In this document: one piece after another, positions 24,187-32,499 of the stretch
Layout: every line of letters begins with the position of its first letter
Position numbering within the stretch: position 1 is the first letter of the stretch
Assembly (NCBI RefSeq): GCF_003121405.1
Contig: NZ_QBUY01000104.1
Span: 1-32,640 of the forward strand
Length of the DNA stretch: 32,640 nt
Reading direction: 5' to 3'
Origin: Paraburkholderia sp. C35
GTDB lineage: Bacteria; Pseudomonadota; Gammaproteobacteria; Burkholderiales; Burkholderiaceae
Notes under the pieces: model-generated
Told to the model about the DNA's origin: nothing
The model's input: only the letters and a program-made list of their open reading frames with translations
Database searches by the model: none
Made by a program: the position numbers and the translations under genes

Positions 24187-25092
24187 ATGGACAACACGGC
24201 ACTGCGTTACTTTCTGGAAGTGGCTCGCAGCGGGTCGCTGAGCAAGGCCTCGGAGCGGCTGTTCGTGGCCGTGTCGGCGTTGAGCCGGCAGATCGGCAAG
24301 CTCGAAGAGGAACTGGGCACGCCGCTATTCGAGCGGCGCCCGCGCGGGATGGTGCTGAGCGATGCGGGCAGGCTGCTGGCCGAGCACGCGCGGCGCAGCC
24401 TGCTCGAAACCGAGCGCGTAGTGGGCGAAATCCGGGGCTTGAGCGAGGCGGGCCGCACGACGATACGCGTGGCGAGTTCAGAAGGCGTCGCGCCGCATTT
24501 TTTGCCGCAGGTGTTTGCGCATTTTCTGAAGACGTATCCGTCGACGCATTTTCAGCTCGACGTCTCGGCGCCTTCGGTCGCGACGCAGCGGGTGAGGGAA
24601 GGAACGGCCGATATCGCCGTGTGTTTCAGCATCGCGCCGGAGAAGGAGATCAACGTGCATTACTCGCAGCGCGCGCCGATCTATGCGCTGATGCGGCGCG
24701 ATCATCCATTGGCCGCGAGCGAGTCGTTATCGTTGCAGGATCTTGCGGCCTGGCCCGTCGCGATGGACAACCAGGGCGTGACGATCCGGCAACTGTTCGA
24801 TATCGCGTGCAGCCTCGAAGGGCTGATCTTCGAGCCGCTGTTCGTCAGCAATTACCACGCAGCGCTGCAGAGCTTCGTGCGCTTTACCGATGCGTTCACG
24901 CTGACGGGTTACCTGACCGTGCGCAGCCGGCTCGACGTGGACGGGCTGGCGGCCGTGCCGATCACGAACCCGGCCTTGCATCAGCGCACGCTGCAGGTTC
25001 AGACGATGGCAGGGCGCACGCTGCCGCAGGCGATGCAGACGTTTCTCGATCTGCTGATGCAGGCGATCGAGGCGCCGGAGAGGGTGGATTGA
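24187..25092 (+). CDS. LysR-type transcriptional regulator
   Basis: 301 residues from the ATG at 24187. The helix-turn-helix is typical (ALRYFLEVARSGSLSKASERLFVAVSALSRQIGKLEEELG), followed by the LysR substrate-binding domain from about residue 90. The second helix has the less usual AVSALSRQ in place of the common TQPALSRQ. It faces the M20-MFS-hydrolase operon across 124 bases, the usual LysR layout, so it likely controls that operon in response to its substrate (inference). The open frame extends upstream but the earlier starts would overlap the divergent promoter. Confidence 0.88.
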   Translation: MDNTALRYFLEVARSGSLSKASERLFVAVSALSRQIGKLEEELGTPLFERRPRGMVLSDAGRLLAEHARRSLLETERVVGEIRGLSEAGRTTIRVASSEGVAPHFLPQVFAHFLKTYPSTHFQLDVSAPSVATQRVREGTADIAVCFSIAPEKEINVHYSQRAPIYALMRRDHPLAASESLSLQDLAAWPVAMDNQGVTIRQLFDIACSLEGLIFEPLFVSNYHAALQSFVRFTDAFTLTGYLTVRSRLDVDGLAAVPITNPALHQRTLQVQTMAGRTLPQAMQTFLDLLMQAIEAPERVD

Positions 25093-25101
25093 GTCTTTGC
25101 T

Positions 25102-26478
25102 TTAGCCCAGCAAATTCCACAACACCAGCGTCCCCACCAGCCCGACCACCGACACGATGGTCTGCAGGATCGACCAGACGAACACCGTCTGCTTGAGCTT
25201 CAGCCCGAAGTACTCACGCACCATCCAGAAGCCGGCGTCGTTGACGTGGCAGAAGAACACCGAGCCTGCGCCGATCGCGAGCGCCATCAGCGAGTTGTGC
25301 GTTGCCGACAGCCCCACGACCACAGGCGCGACGATGCCCGCCGTCGTCGTGGTCGCGACGGTGGCCGAGCCCGTCGCCTGACGCAGCGCCACGGCGATCA
25401 GCCAAGCGAGCAGCAGCAGCGGCATATGCGAGCCGACGGCGATCTTGCCGATGGTCGTGCTGATGCCCGCGACGACGAGCGTCTGCTTCAGGCCGCCGCC
25501 CGCGCCGATGGTCAGCAGCAGCGCCGCGATGGGCGGCAGGCTTTTGCGCAGGATGCCGCCCACGCGGTCGCGCGACATGCCGCGCGACCAGCCCAGCGCG
25601 ACGATGGCAAAAATCACCGTCAGGCCGAGCGCGATGATCGGTTCGCCCAGAAAATCGAGCGTGTCGAACAGCAGCGTGTCCTTGGCAAGCGCGAGCTTTG
25701 CGACGGTGCGCCCGAGCATCAGCACGACAGGCATCAGGATCGTGACCAGCGATACCGCGAAACCAGGCAGTTCCGTTTGCGTCGATTCAGCGCGAAACAG
25801 CTTGCCCATTTCCTCGGGTTCGTCGATGTGCATGCGCTTGGACAGCGCGATGCCATACAGAGGCCCAGCCAGAATCACAGCAGGAATCGCGACGATCAGC
25901 CCAAGCCCGAGCGTGATGCCGAGATCGGCATGCAACGCGCTGACGGCGATCAGCGGACCCGGATGCGGCGGCAGCAGCGCGTGCAGCGTCGTCATGCCGG
26001 CGAGCGCGGGAATGGCGATGCGCAGAATGGGTTGCTGCGAGCGGCGCGCCATCACGAAGATGATGGGCACCATCATCACGAGGCCCACTTCGAAGAACAG
26101 CGGCAAACCGATGATGATCGCGACGAGCGCCATCATCCACGGCAGGCGGCGTGGTGTGGAGTGTTCGAGGATGGTCGACACGAGCCGGTCGGCCGCGCCC
26201 GATTCGGCCATCAGCGCACCGAGCATCGCGCCGAGCGCAATGATGATGCCGACGTCGCCGAGCAGTGCGCCCGCACCCTTGCTGAACGAACTCGCAACGG
26301 TTTCGAGCGGCAGTTGCGCGGTGAATCCTGCGGCGAAAGTACCGATCAGGATCGACAGGAACGGCGCGAGTTTGAGCGCGCTGATGAACACGATGATCAG
26401 CACGAGGCCGAGCGCGCACGAGAGGATCAGGCGAGTGTCGTGGGCGGACCACGGGGTGAGGGCTGCAGTGGGATGCAC
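25102..26478 (-). CDS. GntP-family permease
   Basis: 458 residues from a GTG at 26478 with GAGAC upstream; the open frame continues to 26622 but that part lacks hydrophobic pattern and a ribosome site. About 12-14 hydrophobic segments. Sequence features such as FAAGFTAQLPLETVASSFSKGAGALLGDVGIIIALGAMLGAL and LLPPHPGPLIAV are typical of GntP proteins, which import gluconate, other sugar acids or D-serine with protons. No gluconate kinase or sugar-acid gene is adjacent, so the substrate cannot be told from context. It is convergent with the LysR gene, with only nine bases between. Confidence 0.88.
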   Translation of the reverse strand: MHPTAALTPWSAHDTRLILSCALGLVLIIVFISALKLAPFLSILIGTFAAGFTAQLPLETVASSFSKGAGALLGDVGIIIALGAMLGALMAESGAADRLVSTILEHSTPRRLPWMMALVAIIIGLPLFFEVGLVMMVPIIFVMARRSQQPILRIAIPALAGMTTLHALLPPHPGPLIAVSALHADLGITLGLGLIVAIPAVILAGPLYGIALSKRMHIDEPEEMGKLFRAESTQTELPGFAVSLVTILMPVVLMLGRTVAKLALAKDTLLFDTLDFLGEPIIALGLTVIFAIVALGWSRGMSRDRVGGILRKSLPPIAALLLTIGAGGGLKQTLVVAGISTTIGKIAVGSHMPLLLLAWLIAVALRQATGSATVATTTTAGIVAPVVVGLSATHNSLMALAIGAGSVFFCHVNDAGFWMVREYFGLKLKQTVFVWSILQTIVSVVGLVGTLVLWNLLG

Positions 26479-26734
26479 GGGCTGTCTCTTTCTGTTGGAG
26501 CGGTGGTGAGCCTGTTGGAAGAATCGTGGCGTGCGCGCCCGGCACAGGCGGCGGGCGGCGGGCGCAGAGGCCCCGATAGTAACAGCGCCCGCTTTCAGAT
26601 GCCTGCTCGCTCGCAGATGCATTGCGGGTCGACAAGAAAACAGGGCGCACGCATTGCCCGAATTCCGTTAAAAAGCAATACGCACATTTATCAAATGTTT
26701 ATTGATTGATTTAAACTCAATTTAAGCCGGTTCT

Positions 26735-26764
26735 TTGAAAATTGCAGAGTCTTACCATTATAAG
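26735..26764 (+). promoter_or_regulatory. Sigma70-type promoter candidate
   Basis: TTGAAA (26735-26740), 18-base spacer, TATAAG (26759-26764). It would start transcription near 26771, about 285 bases before the porin ATG. Confidence 0.45.
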
Positions 26765-26770
26765 AATGAG

Positions 26771-26898
26771 AAAGGAAAATTCGCAATGGCACGATTGCGA
26801 ATTGAACGGTCGACTCATAAAATCCGCGAGCCTGCATTCCGGGAACAGCTAGAATTAGGCACTTGAGGCGCATTCGCGAGAGGGATGCGCCTCATTTC
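26771..26898 (+). ncRNA. Candidate small RNA or attenuated porin leader
   Basis: Downstream of the promoter candidate are a perfect 9-bp hairpin ATTCGCAAT/ATTGCGAAT with loop GGCACG (26779-26802) and then a 10-bp hairpin TGAGGCGCAT/ATGCGCCTCA followed by TTTC (26864-26898). This would give a transcript of about 128 bases ending 158 bases before the porin start. Short RNAs near porin genes are a known theme in Gram-negative bacteria, but no named family is recognised here. Confidence 0.35.
26864..26898 (+). terminator. Intrinsic terminator-like hairpin
   Basis: A 10-bp perfect stem with an 11-base loop, followed by only three T residues. The T-run is short, so efficiency is uncertain. Confidence 0.45.
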
Positions 26899-27056
26899 AT
26901 GGGGTGATCTGCATCGCCAGAATGATGCGAGGCATGACATGGAAGATTGCGAAAGCATTTAAAGGGTGGTTAAAACACAACGATAAATTCGCAAAAGCGA
27001 TTCAATCGGATATTCTCCGCGCCACGATAGCATTCGTTATCGGAATTGGAGAAAAG

Positions 27057-28196
27057 ATGAAAAAGTTTGTACTCTCGGCCCTCTCGCTCGCACTGTTCGG
27101 CACGGCTGGCGCCGCACACGCTCAAAACTCGGTCACGCTGTACGGCCTGCTCGATACAGGCCTCACGTATTCCAGCAATTCGGGTGGTCATAGCAACGTC
27201 CAGCAAGCCAGCGGCATCCTCAACGGCAACCGTTGGGGCTTGCGCGGCGCGGAAGATCTCGGCGGCGGCCTGAAGGCGATCTTTACCCTTGAAAGCGGCT
27301 TCAATCTGTCGAACGGCAACATGGGCCAGAACAGCCGTCTGTTCGGCCGCCAGGCGTTCGTCGGTCTTGCCAGCAACCAGTACGGCTCGGTGACGCTCGG
27401 CCGCCAGTACGACAACCTCGTCGACAATCTCGGCCCGCTGTCGCTGAACGGCACGCAATACGGCGGCACGCTCGCTTCGCATCCGTACGACAACGACAAC
27501 CTGAACAACTCGTTCCGCGTCAGCAACTCGGTCAAGTATCAGAGCGTCAACTACGCCGGCTTCCAGGCGGGCGCGATGTACGGCTTCTCGAACGAAGCAG
27601 ACGGCTTTTCGGATAACCGCGCATACAGCCTCGGCGCATCGTATACGTTTGCCGGCCTGAAGGTCGCGGCAGCTTACCTGCAACTGAACGGCGCAGGCTC
27701 GAGCAACTCGAGCGGCGCAGTCAGCAGCGACGCGACCTTCACGGCTTCGCGTCAGCGCACGTACGGCGCGGGCGTCAGCTACGCATTCGGACCGGCTAAC
27801 GTCGGTTTCGTTTTCACGCAGACGCAACTCGCGAATGCGACGGCAATCGGTGCGACGGCGGCGGGTAAGTCGAGCGCGTTCGCGCTGAACGGCTCGGGTG
27901 CGCACTTCACCAACTTCGAATTGAACGGCCGTTACGCTATCACGCCGGCATGGTCGCTGTCGGGTGCCTATACGTACACCGACGCGAGCCTCGAAGGCGC
28001 AGATCCGAAGTATCACCAGGTCACGCTGCAAACGGACTATTCACTGTCCAAGCGCACCGATGTCTATGCCGAAGCGGCTTACCAGCACGTCGGCAGCACG
28101 GGTAATTCGGGCATCACGGCGCATATCGTCGGCGTGAGCGCTTCGTCGACGGATTCGCAGGTGGTCGGCACGGTTGGCATTCGCCACCGCTTCTAA
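27057..28196 (+). CDS. Gram-negative general porin (Burkholderia OmpC/Opc-like)
   Basis: 379 residues from the ATG at 27057 after GGAGAAAAG. The signal peptide is clear (MKKFVLSALSLALFGTAGAAHA, then QNSVTLYG). The mature part begins with the typical SVTLYGLLDTGLTY strand, has the RWGLRGAEDLGGGLKAIFTLESGFNL pattern, alternating beta-strands, GRQYDNLVDNLGPL for the constriction loop region, and ends with the outer-membrane insertion signal GTVGIRHRF (C-terminal Phe). It forms a trimeric outer-membrane channel for small hydrophilic solutes. It is transcribed alone, with a hairpin terminator downstream. The exact porin name is not assigned. Confidence 0.93.
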   Translation: MKKFVLSALSLALFGTAGAAHAQNSVTLYGLLDTGLTYSSNSGGHSNVQQASGILNGNRWGLRGAEDLGGGLKAIFTLESGFNLSNGNMGQNSRLFGRQAFVGLASNQYGSVTLGRQYDNLVDNLGPLSLNGTQYGGTLASHPYDNDNLNNSFRVSNSVKYQSVNYAGFQAGAMYGFSNEADGFSDNRAYSLGASYTFAGLKVAAAYLQLNGAGSSNSSGAVSSDATFTASRQRTYGAGVSYAFGPANVGFVFTQTQLANATAIGATAAGKSSAFALNGSGAHFTNFELNGRYAITPAWSLSGAYTYTDASLEGADPKYHQVTLQTDYSLSKRTDVYAEAAYQHVGSTGNSGITAHIVGVSASSTDSQVVGTVGIRHRF

Positions 28197-28285
28197 GCGT
28201 ATATTCAAGCTGTTTCATCCGTTGCGGGATTCGCATCGCGTGGCCTGATCCGGCACGTGATGCGATTGCCGCCGACGTTTGATCG

Positions 28286-28319
28286 ACGCGCGTCCCAGGC
28301 ATAGCCGGGGCGCGCGTTT
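28286..28319 (+). terminator. Hairpin terminator after the porin
   Basis: The stem ACGCGCG-CCC paired with GGG-CGCGCGT (one T/G mismatch position) followed by TTTGTGCTTTT. It lies about 90 bases after the porin stop. Confidence 0.5.
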
Positions 28320-28460
28320 GTGCTTTTGCGTACAAGGACTACAACGTTCGACGCAAATTCGCACAGGAATTTGTCGGATGTCACAGATTTATTACGACAT
28401 CCTTATCATTATGGTCACTCCAGTTGAAACCTCCCCAACAAGACTTTCGATGGAGACCGC

Positions 28461-30659
28461 ATGACGCATACACCAGTCTGGCCCGATAAGCCCGATTCCC
28501 ATCTGTTTCTGGAAGACCTGGAAAGTCCTGCTGCCAATGCGTGGGTTGAAGGGCAGAACGCGCGCACGCATGAAGCGTGGCGTCAGGGCGCGTTGCACGA
28601 CGAGCTTGTCGCCAGACTGCAGCGGGCGTTTTTGCCACGCGAGCGGCCCGTCATTCCGTCGCGCCTGAAAGCATGGGCATACGACGTCTGGACCGACGCG
28701 GACAATCCAAGAGGGCTGTGGCGTCGCACGTCCTGGGCAAGCTGGCGCGAAGGCGCGCCCGACTGGCAAACCCTGATCGATTTCGACGAATTGGGCCGGA
28801 AGGAGGGCGTGCCGTGGGTAGTGGACGGTGTCTCCATTCTTTATCCCGAAGGGGATCGCGCACTGATCCAGCTGTCGCCCGATGGTGGCGATTCCGTTAT
28901 CGCTCGCGAGTTCGATATCGGGCAGAGTCGTTTCGTCGAAGACGGATTCGTGATCGGGCAGGCGGGGAAACATAGGGTCGGCTGGATCGACCGCGATACT
29001 GTCTATGCTGGCTGGGACGGAGGTGACGACACCGTCACGCGGTCCGGTTATCCCCGCGAAGTGCGGCGCTGGGTTCGCGGCACGCCACTGTCCGAGGCGC
29101 CCGTCGTGTTTCAGGGTGAATTCGACGATGTGAGCGTGGCGGGCGCCTACGATCCCATCGACAAACGGCACACCATGTACCGTGGCATCGATTCGTTCGA
29201 CTCGTACTCGTATCACGCATCGGATGATGGCGGCTGGACGCGCTATGAGGTGCCCGCGCATGTGGTCGTCGGTGCGTGGAACGGCTGGCTGCTGCTTCAG
29301 CCACGGCTCGACTGGGAAGCCGACGACGGTACGCTGCACGCGAGCGGCAGTCTGCTGGCGATTCGCGAAGATGCCTTTCTGGCAGGCAGCCGCGATCTGA
29401 TTGCGCTTTTTGTGCCTACGGACATGACATCGGCGTGCGGATGGAGTGCAACGCGGCATTATCTGATCGTGTCGTGGCTCGACGACGTGCAAAGCCGCAA
29501 TCTGATATGCCAGCCATGCTTCGAGGATGGCAACTGGTCGTGGCGTTCCCGTGCGTTTCCCGCGCGCGGCACGTCGCAGGTCAGTCTGACTCCCATCGAG
29601 CCGACGCTCAATGACGAAGTCTATGTCTATGCCGACGACTGCCTGCAACCGCCTGAATACCTGCTGGCCGATCTTGCATCGGAGGATCTGTCGCAATGCG
29701 TGTTGCTCGCGCGCTGGCCAGCGCAGTTCGATGCTGATGCGCTGACCGTCCGGCGCGACCACGCGTACTCGCGCGACGGCACGCGCGTGGCCTACACGGT
29801 AATCGGCCCGCGGACGGCGCTCGAAGGCGAAACACGCAAGGCGAGTCCCTGTCTGATGACGGGTTATGGCGGTTTCGCCGTGCCGCTCGTGCCCGGTTAC
29901 GATCCGGGGCTCGGCGTCGGCTGGCTGGAGCGCGGTGGCGTGGCGGTCACCGCGCATATCCGCGGGGGAGGTGAGTTCGGTGCGGCCTGGCATACCGCCG
30001 CGCAGCGCGAGCATCGGCAACGGTCGTTCGACGATTTCATCGCCGTAGCGCAGAAGCTGATCGCCGATGGCATCACGACGCCCGCGCAACTCGGTATCCA
30101 GGGCGGCAGCAATGGCGGGCTGCTCGTGGCCGCGTGCATGGTGCAGCGCCCTGATCTGTTCGGCGCGGTGGTGTGTCAGGTGCCGTTGCTCGATATGGAG
30201 CGCTATCACCTGTTGCATGCGGGCGCGTCGTGGATAGATGAGTACGGCGATCCCGACGATCCCGCTCAGGCACCGGCGCTCGCGGCCTATTCGCCGTATC
30301 ACCGCGTCACCGCCGATGCGAAGTATCCGCCCGTGCTGTTCGTGACATCGACCAGCGACGACCGTGTTCATCCGGCGCATGCGCGAAAGATGGTTGCGCG
30401 AATGCAGGCTCAAGGACATCGGGACGTGTGGTTGCTGGAAAACACGGATGGCGGTCATGGCAGTGCAGACGGGCTGGATGCAGCGCAATCGGAAGCGGTT
30501 GCGTACAGCTTTTTGTGGGCCAATCTGCTGCGGTGCTGCGATTCGATTCGCCGTTCGCACGGTTCTGAGTGTTCACACGCTAGGGCGAGCGATAAGGGCA
30601 GGGCGCGCGAGGCGAGTGTGCGCCCTTCACTCGACTCCCGTCCGATGAAGCGTGGCTGA
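28461..30659 (+). CDS. S9 prolyl-oligopeptidase-family serine peptidase
   Basis: 732 residues from the ATG at 28461 after GGAGACC. The N-terminal part (about 1-430) is a beta-propeller-type region starting with HLFLEDLESPAANAWVEGQN, the typical S9A opening. The C-terminal alpha/beta-hydrolase domain has the nucleophile S550 in GGSNGGLL, the acid residue D633 or D634 in STSDDRVHPAHARKM, and H666 in TDGGHGS. The oxyanion region IRGGGEFGAAWH is also seen. The enzyme likely cleaves short peptides after proline or a related residue in the cytosol; no signal peptide is visible. It is followed by a lipoprotein gene with its own promoter-like element. Confidence 0.9.
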   Translation: MTHTPVWPDKPDSHLFLEDLESPAANAWVEGQNARTHEAWRQGALHDELVARLQRAFLPRERPVIPSRLKAWAYDVWTDADNPRGLWRRTSWASWREGAPDWQTLIDFDELGRKEGVPWVVDGVSILYPEGDRALIQLSPDGGDSVIAREFDIGQSRFVEDGFVIGQAGKHRVGWIDRDTVYAGWDGGDDTVTRSGYPREVRRWVRGTPLSEAPVVFQGEFDDVSVAGAYDPIDKRHTMYRGIDSFDSYSYHASDDGGWTRYEVPAHVVVGAWNGWLLLQPRLDWEADDGTLHASGSLLAIREDAFLAGSRDLIALFVPTDMTSACGWSATRHYLIVSWLDDVQSRNLICQPCFEDGNWSWRSRAFPARGTSQVSLTPIEPTLNDEVYVYADDCLQPPEYLLADLASEDLSQCVLLARWPAQFDADALTVRRDHAYSRDGTRVAYTVIGPRTALEGETRKASPCLMTGYGGFAVPLVPGYDPGLGVGWLERGGVAVTAHIRGGGEFGAAWHTAAQREHRQRSFDDFIAVAQKLIADGITTPAQLGIQGGSNGGLLVAACMVQRPDLFGAVVCQVPLLDMERYHLLHAGASWIDEYGDPDDPAQAPALAAYSPYHRVTADAKYPPVLFVTSTSDDRVHPAHARKMVARMQAQGHRDVWLLENTDGGHGSADGLDAAQSEAVAYSFLWANLLRCCDSIRRSHGSECSHARASDKGRAREASVRPSLDSRPMKRG

Positions 30660-30693
30660 CCGTGCGGACCTGCGATGCGCCAGGGCGCACAGC

Positions 30694-30699
30694 TATAAT
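30694..30699 (+). promoter_or_regulatory. Minus-10 box upstream of the lipoprotein gene
   Basis: TATAAT at 30694-30699, about 33 bases before the ATG at 30732. The matching -35 position is poor (TGCGAT), so the promoter may need an activator. Confidence 0.35.
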
Positions 30700-30731
30700 C
30701 GCGCTCGACTGTCGCAAAGGAAGCCCAGCCC

Positions 30732-31187
30732 GTGAAAAAAATCTACGCCGTTGCGCTCGCCGCGCTCGTGCTCGGTGGTTGCTCGTCCGCCGAGAAGGAA
30801 GCACGCCAGGCCCAGCAGTACGCCAACAACGAAACCAGCCTCGCCGCTGCGCAGCGCAACGCGGCCGTCAATTGCGACGCCGCGCAGTGCGACGCTGCGT
30901 GGGCTGCGACGAAGCGCTATGTCGAGCAGCATTCGGATACCAACGTCACGCGCGCGGACGCCGTGGCCATCGAAACGGATGTGCCGTTCAGCTCGGGCAA
31001 GGTGTCGTTCTCGGCGACGCGTGTCGCGCGGCCCGGAGGCGCGACGCTTACGCTGTTCGCACAATGTCGCGGGATGTACGGACAGGACAACGAGAAAGGC
31101 TCGGACTACGACGAGTGCGTCAGCAAGATTCTGAAGACACAGGACGGGTATGTGGCGTTTGTCAGGAAACAGGTGGCGGGACAGTAA
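30732..31187 (+). CDS. Small outer-envelope lipoprotein of unknown function
   Basis: 151 residues. The signal peptide ends in a lipobox LGGC with the lipidated Cys at residue 17, so it is an exported lipoprotein. The mature part has an Ala/Gln-rich helical stretch, then three Cys (C48, C53 and C112 with C128 further on, approximately) that could form disulphides, and a beta-type segment (KVSFSATRVARPGGATLTLFAQCRGMYG). No named domain is recognised. It follows the S9 peptidase by about 70 bases but has its own -10 box. Confidence 0.8.
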   Translation: MKKIYAVALAALVLGGCSSAEKEARQAQQYANNETSLAAAQRNAAVNCDAAQCDAAWAATKRYVEQHSDTNVTRADAVAIETDVPFSSGKVSFSATRVARPGGATLTLFAQCRGMYGQDNEKGSDYDECVSKILKTQDGYVAFVRKQVAGQ

Positions 31188-31497
31188 GGCTTGTGGTGGT
31201 TCCGCGCGTGCTGACGGTTCGCAGATTTTCGCGCGGAGGCGTTAGCGCGTGGAACGGGTTTGGCTCGCGCATCGTTATCGTGATCGGCCCAGTTGCGTTC
31301 ATGGCCAGCGCTCCTCAAGCAAAGCTGGCCACCAGCCTGAACCCGCAAACACGACATTTCTATTTAGCGGAAACCCGACATTTCTATTTGGGACCTACAA
31401 ACAATAAGTTGATAATTAAGATTATGTCAAATCACATTCAGGCAGCAGCAAACCAGCCACCGCTCCCTACAACCTCAATCTCAAACCACCAACGACA
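31188..31497. other. Intergenic region holding a decayed insertion-sequence end
   Basis: About 310 bases without an intact gene. The motif CGACATTTCTATTT occurs twice in direct repeat (31352-31365 and 31376-31389), as at insertion-sequence ends. On the minus strand a possible truncated transposase start follows at 31302 (see separate entry). The part 31390-31450 is AT-rich. Confidence 0.5.
31264..31389 (-). mobile_element. Remnant of an insertion-sequence end
   Basis: Read on the minus strand: two copies of AAATAGAAATGTCG, then GAGGAG and an ATG at 31302 encoding M-N-A-T-G-P-I-T-I-T-M-R-E before the sequence loses any transposase character. Repeated subterminal sequence followed closely by a short MRE-type start is seen in some Burkholderia insertion sequences. 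I infer a 5' fragment cut off after about 13 codons; the family is not certain. Confidence 0.4.
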
Positions 31498-32214
31498 TCA
31501 ACCTTGCGCCTGATCCGCAGCCGGTGCATTGCCTTGATCGTCTGCCTTCACGGCGCCTGCATCCACAGATTCCACAGCCGCCGGTTCAGCCGAAGCCTCC
31601 ACAGCCGTCTCAGCCGTCGCACCAGCCGCCGCAGCTTCACCACCAGCCTTCGTTGCCGGCTTGTTGTTCCGGCCACCCGAACGGCGGCGCGCAAACGCCG
31701 ATTCCGACGCCGTGACCTTGCCCGTTTCCGCGCCATCCAGATCGACGCGCGATGCGCCTTCCGTCAGGCTCGCCCAATAGCGGCTACCACGGCACCACGT
31801 GCTCACGGCGTCGCGGACTTCCTGTTCGGTCAGCTTCAGTTCGGCAGCCTGCTTCAGCAGATCGTCGAGAATGCCGATCTTCAGCGCCACCTTCGGCGCA
31901 GGGTTCTTCGGAAACGCCAACGGAAAACGCTTCTGCAGCTTGCCGATGGTGTGCACGACGGGATCGACCGGATTCTGCGGCTTGTTTTGTGGCTTGTTCT
32001 GCGGCCTCGCCGCCGGACGGGCGGACGACGGCTTGCCAGCCGGCTTCGCGCCCGGCTGGCCTGCGGGACGTGCGTCCCTGCCCTTTGCGTCCTTCGCCTT
32101 TGCATCCTTGCCACCCGTGTGGGCGACGTGCTTGTCCGCAGCCTGTTCCTTGCGCTGCGCTTTTGCCTGCTTGGCGAGTTCATCTCTCAGCTTCGCCAGT
32201 TGTTCAAAGCCCAT
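31498..32214 (-). CDS. proQ: ProQ/FinO-domain RNA chaperone
   Basis: 238 residues. Residues about 80-160 match the FinO/ProQ RNA-binding domain: VHTIGKLQKRFPLAFP, PLKIGILDDLL-type sequence (ALKIGILDDLLKQA) and an RYWASLTEGASRVDLDG tail. The N-terminal part (1-80) is a Lys/Ala/Pro-rich disordered stretch with repeated PQNK units, and the C-terminal part (about 180-238) is Ala/Glu-rich. ProQ-type proteins bind structured sRNAs and mRNA 3' ends and stabilise them. Length and tails are typical of Burkholderiales homologues. The ATG at 32214 follows AAGGTG. It is a single gene. The symbol is a family-level assignment. Confidence 0.87.
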   Translation of the reverse strand: MGFEQLAKLRDELAKQAKAQRKEQAADKHVAHTGGKDAKAKDAKGRDARPAGQPGAKPAGKPSSARPAARPQNKPQNKPQNPVDPVVHTIGKLQKRFPLAFPKNPAPKVALKIGILDDLLKQAAELKLTEQEVRDAVSTWCRGSRYWASLTEGASRVDLDGAETGKVTASESAFARRRSGGRNNKPATKAGGEAAAAGATAETAVEASAEPAAVESVDAGAVKADDQGNAPAADQAQG

Positions 32215-32453
32215 GTGTTCACCTTCATTGCAATGACGCAGGATTGTAGCAGTCGCTGAGCATCCTCACGGCGTGCTGCTGCTGGTTGTCTCCGCCAATC
32301 ATGCGCCTGCTGGATGGCCGCTTGATGGCCGTGTCGTGTCCGGGCGCCATATCGGTGCGCCTTACGACGCCTTTCGACAGCCGTCGGCAGCAGCAAGCGC
32401 CGCGCCCGATGAAACCGGCGCGAACACCACAATACTGCGCGCAAAAGAAAAAA

Positions 32454-32475
32454 CGCCGCAAACGCGGCGCTTTTT
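32454..32475. terminator. Bidirectional intrinsic terminator
   Basis: The stem CGCCGC/GCGGCG with loop AAAC is flanked by an A-run on the left (32447-32453) and CTTTTT on the right. On the minus strand it follows the porin stop by about 25 bases, with a T-run after the stem. Confidence 0.7.
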
Positions 32476-32499
32476 CCTGCTGCGAGATGTCTGGCAGGG

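Larger units (their letters stand above)
26479..27056 (+). other. AT-rich intergenic region before the porin
   Basis: About 580 bases, with 26660-26830 distinctly more AT-rich than the surroundings. It holds a palindrome ACATTT-ATC-AAATGT (26684-26698), a promoter-like pair at 26735-26764, and two hairpins (see separate entries). No protein-coding gene is supported; the open frame upstream of the porin start has no ribosome site. Confidence 0.5.

Noticed and set aside
25246..26709. 487-residue plus-strand frame opposite the GntP permease
   Set aside because: Antisense shadow; Arg/Asp/His-rich with no domain.
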